From positions 6,291-70,290 of the forward strand of contig CAZFBN010000007.1 in the NCBI GenBank assembly GCA_964517145.1: 64,000 nt of DNA, given 5' to 3'. Each line of letters begins with the position of its first letter. Position 1 is the stretch's first letter. This document shows positions 18,377-26,461 of this stretch, in pieces. Origin of the DNA: JADJNW01 sp964517145 (lineage in GTDB: Bacteria > Bacteroidota > Bacteroidia > Chitinophagales > Saprospiraceae). The position numbers and the translations under genes are program-made. The notes under the pieces are model-generated. The model ran no database searches. It saw only the letters and a program-made list of their open reading frames with translations, and was not told the origin of the DNA.

Positions 18377-19375
18377 TTACCGACACGAACCGTTGCGAAT
18401 GATATAATGTCCTTTTTCGGGTTGATCCCATTGCAAATTCATGCCTATTTCCAATGACTTTAACACATCTTCCAACCGGGTGCGGCTGAAATTTCCCGTA
18501 TAAACACATTTTTTTAAGGTATCATTCGCCAATTCAATACGCACGCGATGATAGCGCGACAACTCTTGCAACAACTCCGTCAAAGGCGTATTGCTGAATT
18601 TCAACTGATGCGTGCGCCAGGCTTGCGCATTGAGCTGGGGAGCTTGGTACTTTTTCAAGGTTTTTTTCTGACCATTGTAAATGCCTTTCTCGCGCGGACG
18701 CAGCGTAAGTTGCTCATTACCAACGGTCATTTGCACAATGCCTTCCACCACTTCTACTTCCACGGTTGCTTCCTGAGGATAAGCCCGCACGTTGAACGCA
18801 GTACCGACAACTGTAATAACGACTTCCTCCGCTTTAATTTCAAATGGTTGTGCCTCACTCGGCGATACCGCAAAAAACGCTTCACCAGTTAATTCAACGG
18901 CTCGTTTAATTTCATTTTCAAAAGACGCTGGCAAGCTCAATTCCGAATTTTCATTCAACTTCACTTTCGTACCGTCAGTCAACGTAAGGTTTCGACCTTC
19001 TGCACGTTGCGTTGAAAACACTACCGTTTTTGATACAGGCTGTACAACATTTTGTAATACAAGCACAGCTACAATCAGCAACAACAAAACTGCCGCCACT
19101 GCCAACCAACGCCGTGAAACGACAGAGAAAGTGCCCCTTTTCGTCAAAGGAATCTCCTGCGCTTTTGCCGCCTGCATGCGCGCTTTCAATCGAGCCAAGC
19201 CTGCCTCTACATCCGGCTCAAAATTACTTTCATAACCATCCAATACCTGATCTACTTGCAACCATGCCGCCGCCTCAGCACTTTGCGACCATTGTTGCCA
19301 AGCTTGTTGTTCGTCCTTTGTCAATTTTCCGCGACGTTGTTTTTCCTTCAGCAGTATGTACTTTTCAATTTCCAT
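18377..19375 (-). CDS. FecR-type anti-sigma factor
   Basis: A 332-residue single-span inner-membrane protein from ATG 19375 (MEIEKYILLKEKQ). The N-terminal cytoplasmic part is short and helical, and the transmembrane helix is about residues 94-113 (WLAVAAVLLLLIVAVLVL). The periplasmic FecR domain has TLTDGTKVKLNENSELSLP and GEAFFAVSPSEAQPFEI, and the C-terminal DUF4974 has FSNTPLTELLQELSRYHRV. It would hold or activate the ECF sigma encoded immediately upstream, in response to the STN domain of the receptor encoded downstream. Confidence 0.93.
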   Translation of the reverse strand: MEIEKYILLKEKQRRGKLTKDEQQAWQQWSQSAEAAAWLQVDQVLDGYESNFEPDVEAGLARLKARMQAAKAQEIPLTKRGTFSVVSRRWLAVAAVLLLLIVAVLVLQNVVQPVSKTVVFSTQRAEGRNLTLTDGTKVKLNENSELSLPASFENEIKRAVELTGEAFFAVSPSEAQPFEIKAEEVVITVVGTAFNVRAYPQEATVEVEVVEGIVQMTVGNEQLTLRPREKGIYNGQKKTLKKYQAPQLNAQAWRTHQLKFSNTPLTELLQELSRYHRVRIELANDTLKKCVYTGNFSRTRLEDVLKSLEIGMNLQWDQPEKGHYIIRNGSCR

Positions 19376-19426
19376 GCTAGGAGTTATTCTCTGTACGAGA
19401 CACAAATTTGACAAGCTTCCCCCACA

Positions 19427-20008
19427 TTACCACAGTAAAAAGGGTAGCAAAAATAGTAAGTTCGCCGACAAATAAGGCTGCAATGCTTTTCGCAAATATT
19501 TCAACGCCTTTGTAATTTGGTTTTCCACCGTTTTGACGGAAATGTCCAATTCATCGGCAATTTCCTGATGCGACAACTCTTCAAAGCGACTCAACAAAAA
19601 TACCGCCCGGCACCGTTCAGGCAATTGATCAATCGCTGCCTCAATCATTTGCTCCAGTTCTGCTGTTTCTACCGACTCTTGCGTAGGGGTCTCCCTACTC
19701 TCCTGTTCTGGAAAAGACAGCTCGTCGTCCCATTTTATTTTTCGATTGCGCAGATAGTTGAGTGTGCGATTCAATGCGGCACGACGCAAATACGCCCGAA
19801 TAGAAGTAATGTTCAATTGATCCTTGCGGCGCCACATTTCAAAAAAAATGTCTTGCGCCAAATCCTCTGCTACATTCGCTTCCGGCACTACCTGATACAC
19901 CATTTTACACACGTAGCTATAGTACTGCCGAAACAATAACTCAATGGCTTTGTCGGGATCCCCCTTCAACAACTCTAACAATTCCCCGTCCGTATAGTGC
20001 ACTTGCAA
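19427..20008 (-). CDS. ECF RNA polymerase sigma factor (FecI-like)
   Basis: A 193-residue sigma-70 family protein: region 2 with AIELLFRQYYSYVCKMVYQ and EDLAQDIFFEMWRRKD, region 4 with LPERCRAVFLLSRFEELSHQ (split) and the HTH ELDISVKTVENQITKALKYL. The start is not ATG: TTG 20008 and GTG 20002 are both possible. It heads a unit reading sigma, FecR, TonB receptor with STN, DUF4249 on the reverse strand, the Bacteroidota version of Fec-type trans-envelope signalling, and probably directs transcription of the receptor genes. Confidence 0.93.
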   Translation of the reverse strand: MQVHYTDGELLELLKGDPDKAIELLFRQYYSYVCKMVYQVVPEANVAEDLAQDIFFEMWRRKDQLNITSIRAYLRRAALNRTLNYLRNRKIKWDDELSFPEQESRETPTQESVETAELEQMIEAAIDQLPERCRAVFLLSRFEELSHQEIADELDISVKTVENQITKALKYLRKALQPYLSANLLFLLPFLLW

Positions 20009-20495
20009 GTGTTTCCGAAAGTTTTACCAATTCATTCGTCCAAAAATAAAATAAAAATCTGAAAAGCCTGAACTTACCTAGTGAAATAAAACCTAAAGCT
20101 ACAACATAAAATATCGACCCCAATAAAATTTGTATATGTGTCTATGTAATGGAATGAAATAGGTATTTTGTTGTTGATTAAATGGTTATTATGAAATATT
20201 TGGCGTGGCGGCTGCCGTCCGTTAGTGTTTGAGCGGAGCGAGTTTAACGGACTAGACTTTTTGGTTACTTTTGGGGCGATGCCAAAAGTAACAAAGAAAA
20301 TAATTGAAAGAATAAAAATTAGCAACAAAGCTGCAAATGAAATAAATGAGGGTTAAAAAATTAAAATTTACTTTGATGCAGTAACAATGATAATTCTTGT
20401 TCTTTCACATGGATTAACTATTTCCATTTAGAATTGCTCTGTATTATTTATAACTGTTTGATAAAAAAAAGTTGATTTAAATAAAAAAACCTTCT
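20009..20495. other. intergenic region holding a structured dispersed repeat
   Basis: 487 bases between the sigma gene and the GH130-like gene. The only clear content is the double-hairpin repeat at 20202-20292; the rest is AT-rich with no open frame of note. A promoter for the sigma unit should lie at its left end, but I could not identify it confidently. Confidence 0.6.
20202..20292 (+). repeat. dispersed double-hairpin repeat, copy 1
   Basis: It starts with the 15-mer GGCGTGGCGGCTGCC (20202-20216). Hairpin A follows (GTCCGTTA 20217-20224 with TAACGGAC 20245-20252), then the linker TAGACTTTTTG, then hairpin B (GTTACTTTTGG 20264-20274 with CCAAAAGTAAC 20282-20292, loop GGCGATG). A second copy lies inverted at 33461-33546, with the same 15-mer, same layout and changed but still complementary stems. 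Confidence 0.8.
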
Positions 20496-21620
20496 TTACT
20501 CCAAACCCTTCTCACACACCGCCACCGCTATCTTTGAGTCTGCCGTACCGTAATACAAGTACCATTTATTGTTAAACCACACCAACCCTTCTAAAAATAC
20601 CACCTCATTTACCTGACCGCTGTGCTCATAAGGCTTATCGGGCTTGAAAAAATAAGCGTCGGTACGATCCAACAATTTAACCGGGTTGCTTTTATCAAAC
20701 AATGCCTGCCCCGCAGTATAAGTACCCACTTTCAAACTACTGTCCTGGTAGCTTTCGGCATTCATGGAGTTGTAAATCAACACAATACCCTTTGCTGTAA
20801 CAAGAGCGTACGGACCACTTTCCACCAGGCGACTGTCAAAATACCCAGCACGTGGCTGCAAAACTTCCAGCAACTCGCCGTGCATATTCTCCACTGGTGT
20901 CCAATGGATCAAGTCGTTTGATGTAGCCATGTACAAATTTGTATCACCCCAATACATCCAGTATGTACCGTTGATACGCTCGGCAATCATGCGCGCTCCC
21001 ACCCTTTTGCACACAATGGCGCCCGACTTACTCCAAGTGTTCTTGTATTTATCATAACCCAACACCAATCCATGCTTTTCCCAACTTTGCAAATCGCGCG
21101 AGGACGCCACACAAAGCCGCGCCACCTTGCCATCATACGAGGTGTAGGTCATAATGTAGCGCCCGTCCTCGCTTTCCACCACGCGAGGGTCTTCCACACC
21201 GCCCTGCCACTCATAAATTTTCATCGAGTCATTTTCAGGATAAAAAACAGGCTCCGCTTGAGGCTCAAAGTGGATGCCATCATTGCTCACTGCCAAGCCA
21301 ATACGCGAAGTTTTAGCAAATTGTGTAGTTAGATTTTCTGCTCGAAATAGCATATACACCTTTCCATCACGCACCACAGCTGCCGGATTATAAACATCTT
21401 TTTCTGCCCATTTCACCCTTTGTTGCAATATCGGATCGGTAAAGGTCAATGCTGGCATCGGTTGTAAAATAGGATTTACACGATCCAATTTTACAAAAGG
21501 TAACAATGCCCAATCAGGAGTAATATTGGATGACACGGTAGGAATAGAAAGCTGAGTAGGTTGGCAACTTATCCAAATGAACAAACAGACTAACAAAAAA
21601 TAAAAGGTAGGTTTTATCAT
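20496..21620 (-). CDS. GH130-like five-bladed beta-propeller lipoprotein
   Basis: A 374-residue exported protein with a lipobox (FIWISC, Cys about residue 19). The body matches the glycoside hydrolase family 130 fold: KWAEKDVYNPAAVVRDGKVY, RIGLAVSNDGIHF, GGVEDPRVVESEDGRYIMTY, and VVFLEGLVWFNNKWYLYYGTADS. GH130 enzymes are beta-mannoside phosphorylases or hydrolases. As a surface or periplasmic lipoprotein this copy more likely hydrolyses or binds mannosides than phosphorolyses them. Specificity cannot be read. No transporter gene is directly linked. Confidence 0.85.
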   Translation of the reverse strand: MIKPTFYFLLVCLFIWISCQPTQLSIPTVSSNITPDWALLPFVKLDRVNPILQPMPALTFTDPILQQRVKWAEKDVYNPAAVVRDGKVYMLFRAENLTTQFAKTSRIGLAVSNDGIHFEPQAEPVFYPENDSMKIYEWQGGVEDPRVVESEDGRYIMTYTSYDGKVARLCVASSRDLQSWEKHGLVLGYDKYKNTWSKSGAIVCKRVGARMIAERINGTYWMYWGDTNLYMATSNDLIHWTPVENMHGELLEVLQPRAGYFDSRLVESGPYALVTAKGIVLIYNSMNAESYQDSSLKVGTYTAGQALFDKSNPVKLLDRTDAYFFKPDKPYEHSGQVNEVVFLEGLVWFNNKWYLYYGTADSKIAVAVCEKGLE

Positions 21621-22131
21621 GGTGGTGTTTTTTACAACAAAGATAGCACAAGTTCCTAGAAGTCTTTACAACATAAAGCTAAATGCGTCCTACACCTGCA
21701 AAGTATAAGACGCATATTATATGATAAAATTGGTAAGCTTTGCAAATAAAACGTCAGAAACCAATACAATCAAATTAGAAATCAATACCAAAATGTAAGA
21801 AACCAATATAAGCAAGTCATAAAGCAATACTAAAATGTAAAAAACCAGTGCAAATAAGTTATAAATCAATACCAAAAAGTTATAAACTAATACAAATAAG
21901 TCAAAAACCAATACTAAAATGTTATAAACTAATATAATCAAGTCAATAAACAAAACCAACGTATCAAAAACCAATGCAAACAAGTCAAAAACCAATACCA
22001 CCAACTAAGTCGGAAAAACAAACAACCAGGAAAGCATTTTCAATAATCAGACAAGTATTATACTGCAATGATATGTTATAACAGCGTCTGCACTCAACTT
22101 TACCAGCATGACAAGCGCTATTACAAGACAT
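21621..22131. other. intergenic region with tandem repeat
   Basis: 511 bases between two reverse-strand genes. Half of it (21751-22002) is the 21-bp tandem array listed separately; the flanks are AT-rich. No confident gene. Confidence 0.6.
21751..22002. repeat. 21-bp tandem repeat, 12 units
   Basis: Twelve consecutive 21-bp units with no gaps, consensus near AAGTCATAAACCAATACAAAT. Units alternate in type (ATG- or AAG-leading), giving a 42-bp higher order in much of the array. Because 21 is a multiple of three, the reverse strand is open throughout and would encode a heptapeptide repeat of the form L-V-F/Y-D/N-x-L-V. That frame begins only at TTG/GTG codons directly after a stop, so I do not call it a gene. 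Units differ by several substitutions, so the array is old rather than freshly amplified. Confidence 0.9.
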
Positions 22132-22920
22132 TTATTTGACTTTGGCAAAGCGAAGTTTGGCAATTTGCCGGTACTGGGGGCTATTCGTGCCGAATACACC
22201 TTTCACATAGCTCTTTACCTGCAAAGCACGATCTACCATATTGTTCGCATGCTTGTACAGCACTTCCGTACGTTGAATGCGGGCATTTTGCAATTCTGTT
22301 TCCGTGCTAATAACCATTTCTTGCAGGTAGCGCAGCTGTTCTTCGAAGGCTTGTAAACCCGCCAGGCTTAATTCTTCTTCGTTGGGCTGATAGCTGCTCT
22401 CCCGTTGCAGCAATAAACGCAACTTAGAAAAGTGTTCCAACAACAAATCAAAAGATTGACGAGAAACCGAGATCGAACGGGACTGCGTAAGCGTCTCGGT
22501 GTTGGCATCGGTGGCGGCAATCGTTTCGGGCGTTTCCGGCACATTCGGCGTTGACGCTTCATTGTTTTTCTTGTTGGCGCGCATCCCGTTGATGCGGCGC
22601 TGAATGGCACGAGCGTCCTCTACCGATTTGGTGCTCACTCCGTACGCAATCATTGTATTGATGACACGAGTCACCTTTGGGCGCAATTGCTTAAACGCCT
22701 CCTTACGTTCATTGGTCGCCTGTTGATTCATCACCTCGCGTTCCGCCACCATACGCAACGCCATTTGCGCCTCCTGGTGCAGTTGCTGCAAACTACTGAT
22801 TTGTAACTCCGGGCGACCAGGATTGTACGGCGCCCCATACCCGATACAACGGCTAATCAATTCTGCCAGATTGGTCACCATCTTGGCATGACCCACTTCT
22901 GAATTACTGCGCTTTGGCAT
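22132..22920 (-). CDS. hypothetical helical protein
   Basis: A 262-residue soluble protein without signal peptide, starting MPKRSNSEVGHAKMVTNLAELISRC. It is mostly alpha-helical with likely coiled-coil stretches (about 45-85 and 185-230) joined by a low-complexity T/S/P/E-rich linker (about 120-150). I recognise no domain. The opening 'VGHAK.V.NL.ELIS...GYGA.YNP' looks like a conserved family signature rather than random sequence. It lies next to the 21-bp array and a recombinase gene. Function unknown. Confidence 0.75.
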   Translation of the reverse strand: MPKRSNSEVGHAKMVTNLAELISRCIGYGAPYNPGRPELQISSLQQLHQEAQMALRMVAEREVMNQQATNERKEAFKQLRPKVTRVINTMIAYGVSTKSVEDARAIQRRINGMRANKKNNEASTPNVPETPETIAATDANTETLTQSRSISVSRQSFDLLLEHFSKLRLLLQRESSYQPNEEELSLAGLQAFEEQLRYLQEMVISTETELQNARIQRTEVLYKHANNMVDRALQVKSYVKGVFGTNSPQYRQIAKLRFAKVK

Positions 22921-23427
22921 AATGACAATGTTTATTGTGATAAATTTGTGAAATAACCTTATCCTTTACCAGCTTTGAGAAGCGCCCGGCAAGCGATCGC
23001 CCGTACCAAAAACCTGCAACGCCACACCCCGCAACGACTCCGCAGCATCCATCCCGGACGAGCCATTGCACACGACGAGTCAGCGGCTGCCGACGACGCA
23101 GCTATCCTTACACCTATTTAATTGCTTTGTGGTTATTTGTTGGGAAAGAAAAAAAGAAAAGTACTCTTTAATATTATTTCTAACAGGTCATATTTAGCGC
23201 TTATGATCTGCTTGTTATCAAATTACCTGCCGTAAATATACAACCTAAATCGCTAATAATGCAAGGGTTACGCCTAAAAAAATAAAATTCAACTTGCCAC
23301 AAAAACACTAAAACACAAAATTTTCATACCGAAGGCATCCCTTTGGGACAAAGATTTTAATGTACGGCATTAAACAGTTATTCAACGACTAATGGCACTT
23401 TTTTTTGCAATTTTGTTTTAAAAATAA
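22921..23427. other. intergenic region with GC-rich island
   Basis: 507 bases upstream of the recombinase gene. The segment about 22975-23105 is clearly richer in G+C than its surroundings and contains no convincing open frame. Around 23296-23360 are words such as GCCACAAAAACAC and CCGAAGGCATCCC that resemble intergenic repeats at 42291-42320 and 63672-63740. Confidence 0.5.
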
Positions 23428-24606
23428 ATGACTACTAAAAACATAACTACATCTGAGGCAAATAACCCAGCTCTGCCAATGCAAATCACGTTCTCCCCTC
23501 ATCCTTTAAATAAGTGTAAAATGTGTATCCATCTTCCTTTTGAATTACTGCCTGCTTATTTACCCATTGTGAAAAATATGCACGGACGGCGTTGGAATGC
23601 TGAACAAAAAGTGTGGGAAGTGCCACTAACCAAAGTAACGGTACGTTTTGTAGAAAAATATCTGCCAGATATTGCACATTGGACTTTTCAACCCGCCGAC
23701 GATATACCCGAACGATTAGAAACGCCACTACCTTTCAAAGCAACGCCTACGCCGCCCGTGCTGGCTCAATATGAAGCCGCAGTGACTGCCTTGGAACAAA
23801 CGCTGCTATTAAAACGCTATAGTTGGCGCACCATTAAGAGTTATAAAAATTGTTTCCGACAATTTATTCGCCATTATGATGCGATAAAACCCAGTCAAAT
23901 TAGCCGCCAACAAATTGATACGTATGTTTTGGGACTTATTAAAGAACGCAATATCAGCGAATCGCACCAAAATCAAATCTTGAGTGCCATCAAAATGTTT
24001 TACAGCGTGGTCATTCACCAGGAAGACAAAGTGCAAGACTTGTTCCGACCCAAAAAAGCGCAAAAGTTACCTACAGTACTGACCGAACAGGAAGTAACTT
24101 ACCTGTTAAGGGCAGTGGATAATCTCAAACACCGCTGTATTTTGATGTTGGTGTACTCCGCAGGGTTACGCTTAGGCGAGGTGATTAATTTGCGCCTGGT
24201 AGAGCTACAACCAGAACAAAATCGCTTGTTTGTACGGGGTGGAAAAGGTAAAAAAGACCGCTGCACCTTGCTTTCCGAGAAAGTGTGGGAACAGTTGAAA
24301 CAGTACCTGGAGGTTTACAAACCCATTGACTGGTTATTTGAAGGGCAAACTGGTGGGCAGTATAGTGAACGAAGTGTACAAAAGATTTTTACCGTCGCTA
24401 AATTAAAAGCTTGCATCAACCCTGATGCCACCGTGCATACGCTGCGCCATTCCTTTGCTACTCATTTGCTCGAAAAAGGCGTTGACCTCCGCTACATCCA
24501 AGAACTACTGGGGCATGAAAGTAGTAAAACCACTGAAATCTACACGCATATAACGCATAAAGGCTGGAATAAAATAAAAAGCCCCATTGATGACTTAAAA
24601 ATTTAA
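23428..24606 (+). CDS. tyrosine recombinase/integrase with an extra N-terminal domain
   Basis: A 392-residue site-specific recombinase. Catalytic residues are all visible: R248 (AGLRLGE), K273 (GGKGKKDR), H337 and R340 (HTLRHS), H363 (LLGHES) and nucleophile Y372 (EIYTHI). A SAM-like core-binding domain covers about 115-205 (LKRYSWRTIKSYKNCFRQF). The first ~100 residues are an added domain with MHGRRWNAEQKVWEVP, resembling the HARP-like DNA-binding motif. The end KIKSPIDDL resembles XerC/IntI relatives, but the extra helix typical of integron integrases between the catalytic patches is absent. An attC-like site lies 1.2 kb downstream. Confidence 0.92.
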   Translation: MTTKNITTSEANNPALPMQITFSPHPLNKCKMCIHLPFELLPAYLPIVKNMHGRRWNAEQKVWEVPLTKVTVRFVEKYLPDIAHWTFQPADDIPERLETPLPFKATPTPPVLAQYEAAVTALEQTLLLKRYSWRTIKSYKNCFRQFIRHYDAIKPSQISRQQIDTYVLGLIKERNISESHQNQILSAIKMFYSVVIHQEDKVQDLFRPKKAQKLPTVLTEQEVTYLLRAVDNLKHRCILMLVYSAGLRLGEVINLRLVELQPEQNRLFVRGGKGKKDRCTLLSEKVWEQLKQYLEVYKPIDWLFEGQTGGQYSERSVQKIFTVAKLKACINPDATVHTLRHSFATHLLEKGVDLRYIQELLGHESSKTTEIYTHITHKGWNKIKSPIDDLKI

Positions 24607-24622
24607 TGCAATGTTTGTATCA

Positions 24623-24850
24623 TTATATCCTTTGTTTTATCTTGCTACCATAAGCAATATAGTATGCTTTCACTAAAAAAGCCGGGCTTCTTACTGGCTT
24701 TACCAAGTGATATAGCATACGGACTAAGTGAATATACCCGTACCTCCGACTGACTAAGTAAAAGACGAAGTGCGGTAGTACAATAGTTGGCAGTAATTGA
24801 AAAATAATAAACAGGGCAGGTGCCCACGACCAAAAAAGTTTCTTCATCAA
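24623..24850 (-). CDS. possible small membrane peptide
   Basis: A 75-codon frame starting ATG-ATG-AAG-AAA with a hydrophobic N-terminus (KLFWSWAPALFIIFQLLP) and a basic C-terminal half. It lies between the recombinase and pentapeptide-repeat genes on the opposite strand and overlaps an imperfect inverted repeat, so codon-level support is weak. It could be a chance frame in a gap. Confidence 0.25.
   Translation of the reverse strand: MMKKLFWSWAPALFIIFQLLPTIVLPHFVFYLVSRRYGYIHLVRMLYHLVKPVRSPAFLVKAYYIAYGSKIKQRI
24674..24721. repeat. imperfect inverted repeat downstream of the integrase gene
   Basis: The outer arms read GTATGCTTTCACT on the left (within 24662-24676) and AGTGATATAGCATAC on the right (within 24706-24721). 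Inside them AAAGCC pairs with GGCTTT. Together they form a long bulged cruciform. Outer ends do not carry the RYYYAAC/GTTRRRY boxes of an attC site. Coordinates are approximate to a few bases. Confidence 0.4.
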
Positions 24851-24865
24851 AATTCAGATTAAATT

Positions 24866-25687
24866 ATGGACTCTGTCGCTGTAACTAACCGGAAATATAT
24901 AGTTAAACACATCAAATTTCAAAGAAGCCACCTGCCTGCTTTGCTATTTTGTGTGACACTTGGTGCAGGGATTTTGTTCTTCCGATTTATGTCCTTTTCA
25001 TGGTTATGGGCAATCGTTTCAGCATGTATTTGTGCATACTTACTCTGGTTCAGTCGTTTTAGCATAATCAAAATATTTGCTTCTAATGCAAAGCGGAAAA
25101 GCATTCGCCAAAACCAACAATTGGTTCCTTTGATTGACCAGTATCGTGCCGTCTCAACTTGGAGCGATAATGAGCCAGAGTCTCATAGACGAGAGCGGAA
25201 AGCAATTCTTGAAAAAATGAAAGAGATAGGGGCAGATGGATTTCAACACATGAATTTTACAAATATGGATTTAAGCGGGTTTAACTTTGAATACTGTCAT
25301 TTTCAACATTGCGTTTTCTTAAACACCAATTTATCAAATGCAACATTCAAATATTCCTTATTTGATTACTGTTCTTTCACTTCATGCAATTTTGAAAAAA
25401 CTAATTTTTCAGATGTCGTAGTTGAGTTTTTAATAAAATTCGAAAAATCAAACTTGGGGGGCATAATTTTAAATGGCGCAAATTTTAAGAAAGCCATGAC
25501 TTTTATTGAGGATGACTATGGTGTCCCCTCTTTTGACCTAGACTGGTTTGATGTTTTTGAAAAACAAGAGGTTGAAGGAGTAGGAAAATTACGCTCAAAA
25601 TATTCTATTGAATTTCTTGGAAACATTATGGAAAATACTGGAATCCATTTTTCAACCTATTTGTTTAAGCCTAAAAATAAGCCCTAG
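24866..25687 (+). CDS. membrane-anchored pentapeptide-repeat protein
   Basis: A 273-residue protein with two close transmembrane helices (about 25-43 and 45-63), a basic linker, and a pentapeptide-repeat region (about 125-205) of A(D/N)LxF-like units: MNFTNMDLSGFNFEYCHF, NTNLSNATFKYSLF, GGIILNGANFKKA. Such repeats form a right-handed quadrilateral beta-helix. A comparable membrane-anchored layout is common in accessory genes; no activity can be assigned. It sits between the integrase and the attC-like site. Confidence 0.8.
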   Translation: MDSVAVTNRKYIVKHIKFQRSHLPALLFCVTLGAGILFFRFMSFSWLWAIVSACICAYLLWFSRFSIIKIFASNAKRKSIRQNQQLVPLIDQYRAVSTWSDNEPESHRRERKAILEKMKEIGADGFQHMNFTNMDLSGFNFEYCHFQHCVFLNTNLSNATFKYSLFDYCSFTSCNFEKTNFSDVVVEFLIKFEKSNLGGIILNGANFKKAMTFIEDDYGVPSFDLDWFDVFEKQEVEGVGKLRSKYSIEFLGNIMENTGIHFSTYLFKPKNKP

Positions 25688-25762
25688 CCACAAGATAATA
25701 AACAATGAAACTGGACGACAGTTGACCCCGACATCAAGCCAGTAAAATAGGAATAAAAAACT

Positions 25763-25830
25763 GCCAACTAACGCTTCCCTGCCAACCGCTCGCTAAGCGC
25801 GGCGGTTTGGCAGGGAAGCAAACGTTGGGC
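25763..25830. other. attC-like recombination site
   Basis: The right end carries GTTGGGC (25824-25830), an exact fit to the integron R' box GTTRRRY. The left end carries GCCAAC (25763-25768), its near-complement with one base missing. Between them GCTTCCCTGCCAACCGC (25773-25789) pairs with GCGGTTTGGCAGGGAAGC (25802-25819), the right arm having one extra T. Total length 68 bases, unpaired TAAC/AAAC spacers and one extrahelical base all fit an attC hairpin. A strong terminator is the alternative, but no T-run follows. Confidence 0.55.
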
Positions 25831-25862
25831 GAAATCATCATCAAAAAAATAGATAAATACAA

Positions 25863-26411
25863 ATGGCAAAGAAAAATTACGTTCTCGGTTTGTTTTCTGT
25901 TTTGGTTTTATTAGGCTGCAATCAAAACCCAGTAGCAAGTTTTACCTTCGAGGTGAAAGAAGACGGCGAGGTGGTTTTCACAAACTCGTCCGAAAACTCA
26001 AAGTCTTTTCAATGGGACTTTGGAGACGGTTCTTTTGATGTCAATCCCAACCCAACTCACAAATTCAGTGCAAATGGGAAGTACGATGTCAAACTAACTG
26101 CGACAAATGGCAAAGGATGTCATTCAAGTGTAGTAACACTTAACTTAGAGAATATCGTTGGTGCTCCATATGTTTTTTGGACAAAACATTCCCGTTACCT
26201 GCCTATTGAAATCTATGTTGACGGAGTTTTACAAGGCAATATTAGGAAGTCGTTTACTTCTGCGCCAGACTGTTTTACATCAGGAGCATTGACAGTTTCG
26301 ACCACACCAGGTAACCATAAATTCCGTGCAAGAGCAAGAAGCGGGAATGAATGGAAAGAAATTGAACTCGAATTCATAAAAGGAGATTGTCAATATCTCC
26401 ATTTGAATTGA
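25863..26411 (+). CDS. PKD-domain lipoprotein
   Basis: A 182-residue exported lipoprotein: lipobox VLLGC (Cys about residue 19), then a PKD domain (about 23-98) with FQWDFGDGSFDVNPNPTHKF and GKYDVKLTATNGKG. A second all-beta region (about 105-182) follows, with IEIYVDGVLQGNI and GNHKFRARARSGNEWKEIE, suggesting a PEGA-like surface module. Probably a surface protein of unknown ligand. It is the first gene after the attC-like site and 50 bases upstream of the Rpn gene, so the two form a cassette-like unit. Confidence 0.82.
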   Translation: MAKKNYVLGLFSVLVLLGCNQNPVASFTFEVKEDGEVVFTNSSENSKSFQWDFGDGSFDVNPNPTHKFSANGKYDVKLTATNGKGCHSSVVTLNLENIVGAPYVFWTKHSRYLPIEIYVDGVLQGNIRKSFTSAPDCFTSGALTVSTTPGNHKFRARARSGNEWKEIELEFIKGDCQYLHLN

Positions 26412-26434
26412 GAGTGCAAGTGAGTATTTTGCCG

Positions 26435-26442
26435 TATTTTTG
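26435..26442 (+). promoter_or_regulatory. TAnnTTTG element for the Rpn gene
   Basis: TATTTTTG lies 19 bases upstream of the ATG at 26462 and fits the Bacteroidota -7 consensus. The nearest upstream TTG (26408-26410) is 24 bases away, slightly long for a -33 element. Confidence 0.45.
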
Positions 26443-26461
26443 CACAAAATTTTGAAAAAAA

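Noticed and set aside
21751..22002. CRISPR array
   Set aside because: Repeats are contiguous with no spacers, and no cas gene is present.
21717..22004. 95-codon reverse-strand open frame across the 21-bp array
   Set aside because: The frame is open only because the period is a multiple of three, and it has just TTG/GTG starts directly after a stop. Kept as a repeat, not a gene.
23428..24606. Calling the recombinase an integron integrase (IntI)
   Set aside because: The IntI-specific helix between the catalytic patches is missing: only about 35 residues separate the conserved KGKKDR and the next patch. Kept as a XerC/IntI-like tyrosine recombinase.
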